This document shows positions 53,728 to 64,000 of a stretch of DNA of 64,000 bases, piece after piece. The notes beneath the pieces are model-generated. The model had not been told where the DNA came from and did no database searches. It saw only the letters and a list, made by a program, of their open reading frames with translations. Numbering within the stretch: position 1 is the stretch's first letter; each line of letters starts with the position of its first letter. Both the position numbers and the translations under genes were made by a program. Origin of the DNA: Lingula anatina (Eukaryota > Brachiopoda > Lingulata > Lingulida > Lingulidae); contig NW_019775632.1 in NCBI RefSeq assembly GCF_001039355.2, positions 62,001 through 126,000 of the forward strand, written 5' to 3'.

Positions 53728-56700
53728 ATGGACTGCACAAAGGAATTGCTACATAATGGGCTTGAGGAAGCAATTCATAAGGCTGAGACGATTTTAAAGA
53801 AGGCCAAAGATTATGCACAAGGTAAAAGTTTTTCTAATGTTTTGCCTTGTGTTTAAGATTTCTAAAAGATAGAGGATAATTGATAAATAATGACTTAATG
53901 TACCAGTAAAGTGCATTTCAAAAAGTTTTATAATTCTGGAGGGGCAAGTTTAGCCACTTAATTATCTTGTTAAATGTGAAAAGCTGGGTGCATCACTGCA
54001 TAAGAAATGAATTACAGACCTGTACACTCATATTTCAGATCTCAGTGAATTTTTTTCAAAAAGATAGAATCTTAAAAGCCTAGATATTAATTTGTTGAAA
54101 TTTTGAGAAGCCAGATTTTCATATACTTTTGATATATTTAGGTTAAAAGAACCTGAATTTTTCATAATTGATTTAATTTCAGAGTCTATGAAGGACTTTG
54201 CGACAGATAACCACACATGTCTTGGTGGTTTAATTGGGGTGTATTACAATCTTTTCACAAGGTAAAAATTTACTTTATAATAAGAAAATCTAAATACAGT
54301 TTACATAAACATGCACTGAACTATCACTTTAAAATACAAAGAAAAAAAATTAAATATTAGTTATGAATCATGTAAAATTATCCATAGATCTATATCTTTC
54401 ACAACAAGCATTACATTGCTAAATGGTGAAATAAATATTATTTATTTTTCAGTTTGGGTGTTAAATCAAGACAAGAACTTGAAAAAGCGTGTGAGAGAAA
54501 TTTCAGGCATTTGGAAATACAGGAAAGTTGGCATGAATTAGAAGCTGTGGAGGTTAGCACTGCACTTGATGAATGTAGATAAATTTTGGCAAAAATCATA
54601 ACTGAATAAGTTTTTAGTTTTCTCTTAAAGGATATAGTGCATATAGTTTTTATTAATTCAGACTGTCAATAGAAAAAGTATTTTCATTTGTCTGTTCAAA
54701 CAGAAATTTTATGAAGACATTTGTGCAAGTAAACTTTACAATACTAATCCTTTTTTTAATTTTATTTTTATTTATTTATTTATTTTTTTATTCAGAGGGA
54801 ATGGAATCGGTTTCTTGATGATATAGACAAAGAGCAATACTTTACAGAGTATACCACAGCACCTCTACAGATTGGCTCTCCAGCTCCTGTTGACCTCCCT
54901 TTAATAAATTCTCAAAATAATCAAACAACTTATCTCAAAGAATGGATGAACAGCAGCTACCTAATCCTTATCTTGTTGCGCCATTTTGCTTGACTGCCAT
55001 GACGAGACCACATAAAAGATGTGGAGCAGAGAGAGGTAGATTGGTTTTCCACTGATTGTCTGAATTAACTTTTTGTACCTGTACATTGTTAAAAATGTTT
55101 GTCTTTTTCAATCACCGGGTTTTATTTATGTAAGAGTTGATAAAATGCTAAATTTTGAATAAGAATTCAAAACATATCATTTTTAAGAATACTAGTGCAT
55201 TTATCACAATGCCCACCATGATTGATAGTTTATTTGTTTTATTAGTTCTTTTAGACTTACTTCATAAGTTATTTCTTAACTTGGTGATGTTGTGATTTCA
55301 GTCGGAACTGACCGCAGCTGGCAATAAGATAATTGTGGTCTCTTTTGGAGGAATTGAAGGTGCCCGCCAGTGGTTAGAGGTGACACAATGTCATTATGAA
55401 CTCTTACTAGACCCAGATAGAAAGGTATTTATATTCTTGCATCCTAATTCATTGAGTTTAATGGTTTATATAAATTTGAAAAACAGTATTTAGGTTTATT
55501 GCAAATGTGCCATGTGTTTAAAACTCTGTAACATAAAAAACTTGAATAATTACCAGGTTACTTTGATGTTGAATTTGATAAATAAATCTCATGTGTCCAA
55601 TTCACTTGGAAAATGTATTTTTCAGTTGTATCATGCTCTTGGCCTAGGTAGATCCATGTCAAAGGTCAGTTAATATATATTCATAAACTGAAATATTATT
55701 GAAGTAAAAATAAGTAAATTTTGTAAAAGCACAGCAGACTTAATTTTTTTTTTTTTTTTTTGTTCTCACATAACCATAAACTGCCTTTTGTCTTTTGTAG
55801 AGCTCCCTATGACCTTTGTAATCATGTAGTACACATTCTGTGTCTGTAATATTATGAAGGAATTCTTTTCTCATTAATGTGCAAATATAATTTAAAATCC
55901 CCCCCCCCCCAAAAAAAAAAAAAAATTGTCAATGTTTATATGAATATGGCTATCATTGTTCAGCAGATATGTTGAATGTTTTCTTTTGTTGAATTTCTTG
56001 TAGGTGTGGAAAACTGACACGCTGAATTATTATGCAGAACAGAAAGCATCTGGAAGAGCTCTTCCCAAGCCAGTGGAGGATGATCCATTGCAGGTAATGA
56101 AGAAAAAAATAGAAAATTAATTGAAAGATAAAAATAATGCTAAAGAAAAGAAATAAAATAATATGTAATAACAATGTATTTTGTTGTATATGGCATATAC
56201 AATGTATTAGAATAATGAAAACTTTTTTGATATTTCACAACATGAGGCAAAGGGACCATTCCCACAGATAATTGGACTGATCTGTTTTCCCCGGGAGTCT
56301 CACTAAATTGCTATCAATTCAATCGGCTTAAAGGGATAATAACTCTTTGTATGATGTCTATATTTCACAATAAAAACATTGTGAACAACTCATAGAAATA
56401 TAACATATTCTGTTTTACCACAAAAATGGCAGTTATAGCTATTATTCAGATACCTGAGCTTGTCTTCAGATCACGTGACCTCCATTGATGGCTGTACTCA
56501 GTTATAATCTCTTAAGAGATTTTAACAAAAAACCAAACTGTTTAGAAAAAAACCAGGGACTAACTTTGAATGTAAAAATGGATTCATTAACCATTGGTAA
56601 GTATGGAAAAATTGTTGTTTACTCCAGGAAAATTCATTTTTTGGCCAAAATGAAGAGTTATAATCCCTTTAAATGTCTGTCACAACTTGTAAAGCTTTTT

Positions 56701-57425
56701 AGGGGGTAATTATCTTTACCCCCTAGCTGATTTGTTAGGCGTGACAGACAAGGGAGTTAGACCAATCAAGATGGATCGATCTAGGTATGGGAACCCATTC
56801 AAAGTGACACACTCATTGTAGTACAGGTAGTAATGACTATAACTTGTTTGGTTCCAGATGGGTGGTGATTTTGTCATAGACCCAACTGGCCACATGGTTT
56901 ACATCCACTGCAGCAAAGACCCCACTGACAGACCCTCAGTTGAACATCTCATTCAGCTTATTAAAGTAGGTGTCCTAGAGCTGCAGTACTAATACATGTT
57001 TGCAGCCCCACTTTTCTTAGCCTACACAATTAATTTTATTGAGTTTGTGACACATGATTCTCTTAAATGTACATTTATGCAGTACAATGCATCTTTTCTG
57101 ATTCTTCAATAGAAAGGAAGTGAGACGTGTGAGTGATGAGAGTGTACTAGCTACAGTAGTACAGGTATTAGGTCTGTAGGTGTTTGTTTGTAGGTGCATG
57201 AAAACATTACATTTTTTTTAATGAACCATTGGACTAATGTACCTTCAGTCTAGATGCAAGATGCACCCTTGTAGTCTGTTAGTTAACATATTTCTCCATA
57301 ATATACTTCATTACTTATTATCTCATTAAGTTTTGTTTATTCATTTGATATATATGGAAGATGCTAAAATAAAGATATCTTTATATTATCAGGACCATGC
57401 TGCCACAGGACCAGAAAGCAAGTAA
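53728..57425 (+). CDS. SELENOL: Selenoprotein L, thioredoxin-fold, U-x-x-U
   Basis: Coding exons are 53728-53821, 54183-54261, 54453-54552, 54796-55035, 55302-55424, 55626-55664, 56004-56093, 56858-56965 and 57393-57425. All are in phase and give 301 residues, with two UGA codons (54991-54993 and 55000-55002) read as selenocysteine. The motif is RHFA-U157-L-P-U160-RDH. Related peroxiredoxin-like proteins such as PRXL2C have C-x-x-C at this place (RHF-x-C-x-x-C). Residues before it (GSPAPVDLPL, LILILLRHF) and after it (VVSFGGIEGARQWLE, LLLDPDRKLYHALGL, GGDFVIDPTG) continue the AhpC/Prx-like thioredoxin fold. About 90 N-terminal residues are helical, with two Cys. The frame stays open and exon phases stay matched on both sides of the UGAs, and a SECIS follows. 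SelL is known from aquatic animals and forms a diselenide; its substrate is unknown. Ordinary gene callers would break the gene at UGA. Confidence 0.93.
54991..55002 (+). other. Two in-frame UGA (Sec) codons, U-x-x-U redox motif
   Basis: TGA CTG CCA TGA in the frame set by exon 4. The frame is open for 65 codons before and 11 codons after within the exon, and then across the next junction into clearly conserved sequence. They replace the two cysteines of the C-x-x-C active site of relatives. Confidence 0.92.
56252..56797. mobile_element. M1-family MITE, copy D, interrupted by a TTAA element
   Basis: The left half (56252-56327: GGGACCATTCCCACAGATAA ... GGGAGTCTCACTAAATTG ... AATCGGC) and the right half (56673-56797: ATGTCTGTCAC ... 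AGGGGGTAATTATC ... GATGGATCGATCTAGG ... GGGAACCC) together form one M1 element. The other element at 56328-56672 splits it. It lies in a SELENOL intron (56094-56857). Confidence 0.85.
56328..56672. mobile_element. TTAA-family MITE, copy 2 (nested in M1 MITE)
   Basis: Bounded by TTAA on both sides. It starts TTAAAGGGATAATAACTC and ends GAGTTATAATCCCTTTAA. It is inverted relative to the copy at 9453-9793 (for example GGAAAATTCATTTTTTGGCC near its right end matches the start of the other copy in reverse complement). The insertion site is a single TTAA in M1 copies A and C. Confidence 0.9.
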
Positions 57426-57442
57426 ATTGTGTTGTTCCTTTT

Positions 57443-57510
57443 AAATGCCAAGATGACAGTTTTAGTGTAAATCAGTTCCTACTGACCACAAAAGCTTGAA
57501 GGATGCATTA
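57443..57510 (+). promoter_or_regulatory. SECIS element (type II) in SELENOL 3' UTR
   Basis: Only about 20 nt after the TAA stop. Helix I: AATGC (57444-57448) with GCATT (57505-57509). The quartet has ATGA at 57453-57456 opposite TTGAA at 57496-57500 (tandem G.A/A.G). Helix II: AGTTTTAGTG (57458-57467) with CACAAAAGCT (57487-57496), one A.A mismatch. The apical part begins TAAATC with the unpaired AA(A) and closes with a mini-stem CAGT/ACTG around TTCCT, which makes it type II. This hairpin would recruit SBP2/EEFSEC so that the UGAs are read as selenocysteine. Confidence 0.88.
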
Positions 57511-58875
57511 AGAGGAGCTGCATTCTATTATTTCTGAATTTATTCTTCCACCATGGATGGATTTTATCAATTGCCAATTGTACTTGATTATATCAAAATG
57601 TTTTTTTTACTGACAGTATAAGTAAATATACAATGGAAATGTAATCTGATAATTTATTCAAGATTATTGTTTTTAACCTAGATAAATCAAAAATCATTTA
57701 CTGAACTACTGTACAGGGTGTTCATATACCATGAGTTGAGCAACCCTTAATTGTGTAAAATGTGATATATGACCAGCATCAATGAAAATTGATGTAAAAA
57801 AGACTATTCTTCATTGGTGAGGTTATTGTTTTACAATTAATTTGTTATTTTAACATTATGTTAACACGTGGGTAAAAGTTTTCAGGATGATATGCCTGAT
57901 ATCAGGATTTTCAGTTTTTATTTTGGTCATCTTTTATTCATATGGTCTAAATGCAATGAGAAATTGCAAGAAATGTTTTCAGGATTTTTAGTTCTTACAA
58001 CTGTCACCCTTGTGTTAGCATACAGCAAAATAATATTATGTATTTTTGTTCCTGCCGTATATTTAGACTTCAATAACCATCTAAAACATTGAATCAATTG
58101 CACATGTATTGTTGAATACTAAAGATACTCAGTCAACTATCTCTAAAATTATGTTTGTCATCTTTGCTTATTGCCAGTAGAATTGATGTGAATATTACAT
58201 ATTTTAATAAAAAAAAAAAAATCATTTAAAATGTATTTTAACTATAACAGCAAAATATAGCCTTCCCAAAAGTCAATAAAAATAAGATGAATATATGTGA
58301 TTTTGTAACCCAAAAATAATAAAATAAATAAATAAAATAAAATTAAGTGTTATAATTAACTTCAAAGGTTTCTTAATAGTAAATCTGACCAACTGCACCC
58401 GTGAAATTATAGCATTCTCAAACCTTACTTTCTGAGAGGTGCATTTAGCCTATCTTGTTTACAGCGCCACCTATGCTTTGCATTTCTTGCATCTAGGGAA
58501 GCTTTTTAGCAGGTGGGAGATTTGTGTGAATATTTGAATTTCTTTTGTAAACATATGTCTTCCGTCACTCTCTGGAGAAGAACAAGAATTAAACCTCCCA
58601 ATATTGACAATTTAGTTTGCATTCTTTCAAAGAAGAAGAAAAATGGTAATGGATATGAATGGCAGCTTTTCGGATGATTGATTGAAATGATAGCCAATAA
58701 TCCTGGCGGCTGCCCATTCATATTTTTGTCGCAGCCAAAAATGATGTAAAAAAGTTCAGTTTGGCATATTTGAGGTAAAATGTTATTTATTGTAACTTGA
58801 CATACGATGGAATAAACCACATTAAGAGAAATAATGTAACTGGGAACATAAACTGTGATAAATGATCCGTCCAAA
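57511..58875. other. SELENOL 3' UTR and intergenic region before ninein
   Basis: Non-coding. Candidate SELENOL polyadenylation signals include the AATAAA at 58206-58211. The ninein promoter and 5' UTR probably lie at about 58.4-58.87 kb, but no clear motif is recognised. Confidence 0.5.
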
Positions 58876-60432
58876 ATGGCTGAAGACAATGAGTATGTTA
58901 TGCAGCTGCGGGAGGTATTTGACAGTTGCGACCATTCCAATACTGGCTATCTAAACAAAGCTGAGCTGAAGGAGCTGTGCATTAAGTTACAGCTTGAGGA
59001 CCAGAGTGATGCAGTGATCAGACAATTGTTAGGCAGTGATGAGGAAGGCAGGGTGAGTTTTTATTAGTATTATTTCTTTTACATGTACATGTACACTCTG
59101 GTCTAGCAGGTTTTCTACTATAACGCCCCGTTTTTTTTTNTTTTTTTTTTTTTTTGTGTGTGTGTGTGTGTGTGTGTTTAAATGTATTTTGATGTTGTAG
59201 ATGCAACAGACATCTTTGCCATCTTTGCATTCACGTTTGGTGGCAATATGCATGTGATGAATTATAAGCTTCTTAAATGATTGTTTGTTATATTTGCAAT
59301 TGCAGGTTGGGTTTGACGAGTTTAAGGAAGCTTTTGTGTCAGTGTTGTCAAGTGCTGTTGATGCTCTTGATGATGCCTCCTCCACTGAGGATGAAACCAG
59401 TCAAAGAGAAGATCCAGGTAGTGATATTAAAATAAACCAGCTGCCTTTGTCTGTTTAATTTTATCATTGCAATATATCATGTACTGTATGCTTTAAAACA
59501 GTTGGAAATTTTTATGAATGGTAAAATTAAATATATCTTTAGTGGTATTGTAACTGAATGCAAAAATTCGATGTCCACCCAAAATCTATTTCATCATTTA
59601 GTTAGAAATAATATATTATTATTTCTTTTTGATTTTGTGATTTCAAGTAATTTTTAAACAAACAGAGCAATATAATTATATTAGTGAATAATGCTATTAC
59701 AGTATCTTATAAGATGGAAAATGTATGATTGATAATTCCATCCCATTCAGGATTATAGACTTAAGTTTCTAGGGAGAAGTTTTTTTACCAATTATTTCCT
59801 AAACCAGATTAAGAATATGTTTCTGTTATTCTGTCAATAGGAGAAACAGTGTCCCCAAAGTATGTTAAAGGCAGCAAGAAATATGGCAGAAGATCGAAAC
59901 CTGAGTTTGACACAGACTATTCTGATACAGATGTTAGTTATCAATCTCCTAGAAACACACCCAGAGTACGACTTGGCAATAGGGAAAGACTGTCTTCCAT
60001 TGATTCAGTTGAGGTAAGTTTCTTTGTGCAGTTGATTCACCAAAATACCAATGAATTGGACTAACTTTGTGAAATATTGTTTATCAGATAAATCAAGTAG
60101 GTATTCTAGAAGTAAACTATATTTTGAATAGTATAAAAGGTTTTTAAAGAGAAAAAGAGGAATTATTTTTTCAGTAAAGTTAAGAAAAACATATAAGGGG
60201 ATGCATCTGAGCAGAGATTGAGTTTGTTAGTTGTTCTTCTGGCCTCTTGAATGCTTTTTTGCTCCTCTAAAACAATTTAATTCATCAGATCATAAAAATT
60301 ATTGTTCTTATTTGACTTTTTTTTCTATTTTTTAGAGCATAGGGAACTCGCCAACTGACAGCAAGTTTAATAAAACAGATGACAACGTTCTAAGCAGACC
60401 TGGCAGTAAAGCTGAAATGTTTGAAGCTGAAG
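58876..60432 (+). CDS. NIN: Ninein/ninein-like, 5' part (gene continues past window)
   Basis: Ninein anchors microtubule minus ends at the centrosome's subdistal appendages; NINL is the vertebrate paralogue. Exons found: 58876-59052, 59306-59417, 59841-60013 and 60336-60432 (ending in phase 1), 186 residues so far. The start ATG (AAAATGG) leads into an EF-hand with a canonical loop at residues 19-30 (D-H-S-N-T-G-Y-L-x3-E) and GRVGFDEFKEAF, which matches human ninein GRVHFDQFKEAL. Residues 101-119 (SPKYVKGSKKYGRRSKPEF) are almost identical to human ninein. Then follow Ser/Asp-rich linkers. The next exon expected to encode the conserved FWNPDDL region is not seen up to 64000, so the remaining 3.5 kb is intron. 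Confidence 0.92.
59130..59177. repeat. Poly-T plus (GT)n tract in ninein intron 1
   Basis: A T-tract containing an N at 59140 is followed directly by about ten GT dinucleotides. The N may mark uncertain length of the homopolymer. Confidence 0.9.
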
Positions 60433-63400
60433 GTAAGTATCATCAAGGGAAAATTTTTAAGGACATTTAATACAATATTTCTTGAACACAGGGATTTATA
60501 AATGAACCTTGATTTTGCTTATTGAATTCTTATAAGTTCCATATGGTTATGCTTATCATCATCGTCATCATCATCATCACTGTAATTATCATTATTGATT
60601 TCAATACCAACATACTCCAGGAATTAACCATACCAGAATAGACTGACCTATGTTAGCCCATACAATTCTAGCCTCTTTCATTAAACTTTAGATTGAAGGT
60701 TAACTTAAAGCAAATTTACCCCGAGTTTCATAGTGCACTGGAAACTCATTTCTCTACATTTTGTCAGAGGATAATAGAAATGCTGAGGCGTGCTGTAGTT
60801 GAGAGACGAGTCTGCAGTTTCCTCTAAAACTTAAATATTACACTGGGTTCCTCTTGAAGATTAACTATTTTACGTTAATGGTAGCTGTGCATTGCTCTGG
60901 GATATCAATATTAGCATAATAACAGTAAATGAGTGATAAACATGGAGGTCTACGCGTATCAACTAGGAATCTTATTTACAATCAGAATTGCAGTTCTGTG
61001 ATTTTCATTGAGTCCATCAATGTTATGATTGCTGATTTTTCTGCTGAGTGTGCGAAAATTGGGAAACTATTTTTAGGGTCATAATGTGAAACCTCGGTTA
61101 TATTGCAATTATAACTGGTCACACAACTGACTCATTAAGAATCTTAAACCCAAACTTGAGGATGATATACATTATTTATAGAAGAAGAAGGATCATAAAA
61201 TTGATTTTCAAATCAACTGTGGTTTCATACAGGTAACTGGGAATTTCTAAGTGTTGATGGGCTCATTCCCAATAATAATAATAATCTTTATTGGAAAATT
61301 GCAAATATGTAATTTATTTATTTATTTAAATGAAATTTTTATTCAAGTCAGAGAAGCTAATGATACTTTTGTTCTATGAAGATCAATCCAACTCTACAGG
61401 GACTCTAACTAAATGCAATCAAATTAAGAGATTTCAAAACACGACTCCTCTTGTTTCCAACATACTGGTTTCATCATTAGCTTTTTCTGCCAGGAGGAGT
61501 CATGTTAATCTCTTTATCTGATTGCATTCAGCGAGAGTCCCCATGGAGTTGAATCTACATTGAACAATAGTTTCATTGGTAACAATATTGTGAAGTAACC
61601 TAACAACTTATCTGAATTCACACTTATGACTGGTATGTATTTGCAAATGGAATTTGGTTTTGATTAGAAAAAATGATTACTGTACATCTATCCTTGTTGC
61701 TTAAATAATTGTATGCTTACAGTAACTCTTCAGAAACCTTAAGTTAGCTAAGAATATTACACATTCTACACAACTACTCAAAAAATAATTCAGAATGACT
61801 CGAGTTCAGTAGGTATTAAATTTAGATAAGAAAGATATTTTCCTTTCAGGTTGCTAAATTCATCCCATTTAGCCAGGTTTTATTCATCAAAAGAAAAACT
61901 ACTTAAAGAGATAATAGCTTTGATAATTTTAGCTCACATTAATAGAAAAACGTAAACACTGTTAACAATGTAAAATAATATATAATGCAGGGATTGTGGT
62001 TTATGAGTCAGTGTGAGCCCAGGCACCTGCTTTGGTTGTGTCAGTTTGATGGATATTCAGCACTCAGGTGTAGAGCTTGAAGATAATGAATCAGGAGAAC
62101 TTGTAAAGAGGTCACCGCAGTTCTATTGAACTTTATAGCAACAGGGTGTAAGGTACTGGAAATATGAGAGATATTTGAATGGTTGTTTGATAGCTTTAAA
62201 CGCACCATAAGAGACTGTGAAATGTTGTGTAACAAACAGAAAAATGATTTGGTTCAAATTCCGCATGTCAGTTTTTCATTTTTCTTTCCTTTTTTTTTGG
62301 CATGCTTTTCACAATGTTGATTTGGGGTCTGACACATGCTTTTTTTAAATTCACAGTTGTACAATGGAAGCATGCAAATGGGGTCTCAAATTGTCAAGAT
62401 TGTCCATTGAGCAATCTTCATGTGAGATGACATAATTGTTCACTATCAAAAGAAGCCAGTAAGTTTATCTAAAAACATAGCAACAGTATAGGCTGTGCTT
62501 CTTTGTTTATGAGACATTTCATTAACTTCAGCCAGATCTGGTTTAAGAGCAAGATTAAACTCACGTCTGGCATGAGATGGAACTGACTCTGGTAAGGCAG
62601 TATTTATGGTGTACAAGATAGTAAATCATTAGTGATACCTAAGGAATGCATTTTTTTTTTCTGTGGGAATCTCCGGAATATTTTTTATTAAGCATGCTTC
62701 TTTTATAGTAAGTGGATGAAAATTGATAGCCTCAAACCAGCAGGATAGTGGGAAGATATCCATTAGTTTATTGTGTGTATCTCTATGTGGGGCTATATGG
62801 ATGGTATTACAAGTAAAAAACTATTGTAGTTTTTTGTCATTTTTACCTGTCAGTTTTCTGCACACTAAAGGTGGCACAGTTTTTGAAACTGTTCCTGTTC
62901 ATGTTTGTTAATTATTTACACTGTCGCATTTTGAAATCTAATGAATACTTTTTGATAAAATCCATGACATGTTTTCCATTTTATAATCTACAATAATGAT
63001 TCAGAATGCTTTCAAGACAAATTAGAATAACATTTACATTAACTGCTGTGAAATTCAATATATTTATTTTTTGTAAGAAACTGTCTTGAGATGGTCCCTG
63101 AAGACCTTTACCTATCTCACTGACTGCATACTTTATCTAGAACGTGAGGATTTCTGCTGCATTAGATAAACACAGTTCTTCTGCAGGCAGCTTTGGTTAA
63201 ACAACATGTAGTGCATCCCAGGCAGTCTTCATCGCTAGGCAACAATATAAGATAAAGAACTGTTGTCCATAAAGCGACTGAAATGGTCAGGTATGATATT
63301 GAAATTGCGAGAACAGTGATAAATAAGTACTGATGTCTGTTTTGTTTATTTTCAGATTTAAGTTGGCATTCATGGTGATACAATAAGAATTTGTGAGGCT

Positions 63401-64000
63401 CATTTACTTGTAACAATATAAGGTGCTTAAAGCTCTGTTGTAGAAGGATATCAGACATGTATTTGAAAGATTCCTGTGTAACAGGATGTTGAAAGGTGTT
63501 GTTTTGTAATTTTGGAGAGATGAATCCAAAAGAGGTTGTTAGCCTTTGATATACATGAAGCAATTGTAAATAATGGGCGGATCCAGATATTTTTTTGACA
63601 GTCTTCCAAATTATCTTTTTTGAACCGTCCTCCATTTTTGACCGTGTTCTGACAGAAAAATTAGATGTCCTTCAGTGTAATCTCAAAAAATTCTGACTTT
63701 CTTCCAGAAGACCCAGCAGACGGCTTCCATCTACTCCTGAATAACAAAGGTTATATATTTTAGAGAAACTTAAAAATCCACTGCGTCATTACATTTTGAT
63801 GTCAGTGTACATAAAGATTTTACACAAAGCAAGGATGAACTGTATAAATATATATATAATTCCTTGCACATCAGATTCTGTAAACTAAACATTTTCTTTC
63901 AGAACCTAGGAAGACTTTTAACATGACGCATGCATACTTTCTGCGATAAAATGATTCATAAACTTATATTGTAATTTTCTGAATAGTTTGGACAACTAGA
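60433..64000. other. Ninein intron, no further exon recognised
   Basis: No exon continuing ninein in phase 1 is recognised. Candidate acceptors near 63707 and 63902 lead within 16-20 codons to stops and match nothing in the family. Contains an ATC/ATT run (about 60560-60595) and a foldback element at 61383-61557. Confidence 0.55.
61383..61557. mobile_element. 175-bp foldback element in ninein intron
   Basis: The left arm AACTCTACAGGGACTCT... ATGCAATC ... AGAGATT ... ACTCCTC is mirrored by the right arm GAGGAGTCATGTTAATCTC ... GATTGCAT ... AGAGTCCCCATGGAGTT. Arms of about 65 bp flank a loop of about 45 bp. It looks like a small hairpin MITE; no TSD is certain. Confidence 0.75.

Noticed and set aside
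54961-55020. SELENOL as a pseudogene because of two stop codons
   Set aside because: Both stops are UGA, replace the CxxC cysteines exactly, all other exons are intact, and a SECIS follows.
58506-58940. 144-aa minus-strand frame over the ninein start
   Set aside because: Overlaps the real first exon of ninein on the other strand and has no similarity I recognise.
63162-63635. 157-aa open frame on the minus strand in the ninein intron
   Set aside because: It has hydrophobic stretches but resembles no family I know, has no splice or promoter context, and lies in AT-rich intron; probably chance.
63890-63960. Terminal exon of a short ninein isoform after the CAG at 63901
   Set aside because: In phase it gives only about 16 unrelated codons before TAA; no family support.

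Overview
This window is nuclear DNA from an animal, probably an aquatic marine invertebrate and most likely a lophotrochozoan such as a mollusc (inference). It is AT-rich. Genes are split into many short exons with GT..AG introns, short MITE-like elements are scattered through introns, and one gene encodes selenoprotein L, a family known from aquatic animals. I joined exons by hand using splice signals, reading frame and known family sequences.

Layout. Positions 1-9.8 kb have no gene I can support; they hold a 34-bp minisatellite, a decayed ~2.07-kb DNA transposon with terminal inverted repeats, and a 341-bp TTAA-flanked MITE. From 9.84 to 18.14 kb (-) lies CRLS1 (mitochondrial cardiolipin synthase). 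Its first intron holds, on the + strand, a complete TNF-receptor-like gene with one BCMA/TACI-type cysteine-rich domain. GNPNAT1 (glucosamine-6-phosphate N-acetyltransferase) follows divergently at 19.8-22.0 kb. The ~10.1-kb block with the receptor gene, CRLS1 exon 1 and GNPNAT1 (14,021-24,101) is repeated directly at 24,103-34,253. The single base between the copies is an N, so the duplication may be two haplotypes joined in assembly rather than a real tandem duplication.

From 34.7 to 37.7 kb (-) lies NDUFAF1 (complex I assembly factor, CIA30), with MITE copies and a second small N-centred duplication in its introns. A LINE remnant lies at 38.0-39.2 kb. CHP1 (EF-hand calcineurin-B homologous protein) is at 39.8-42.0 kb (+), tail to tail with SEC23 (COPII coat, 18 coding exons) at 43.6-52.3 kb (-). 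SEC23 appears to share a bidirectional promoter (CRE, ETS and ZNF143-type motifs) with SELENOL (+, 53.7-57.4 kb). SELENOL has two in-frame UGA codons in a U-x-x-U motif and a type II SECIS hairpin just after its stop codon. The last gene is the 5' part of ninein (58.9 kb to beyond the window).

The genes are mostly housekeeping: mitochondrial lipid and complex I assembly, hexosamine synthesis, ER export, redox and the centrosome. Their neighbourhood echoes human 14q21-22 (SEC23A, NIN, GNPNAT1), 20p (SEC23B, NINL, CRLS1) and 15q15 (CHP1, NDUFAF1), so it looks like a piece of an old bilaterian linkage group. The most notable items are the selenoprotein with its SECIS, the possibly artefactual 10-kb duplication with one sharply diverged coding patch, and a MITE inserted in another MITE with intact empty sites elsewhere in the window.
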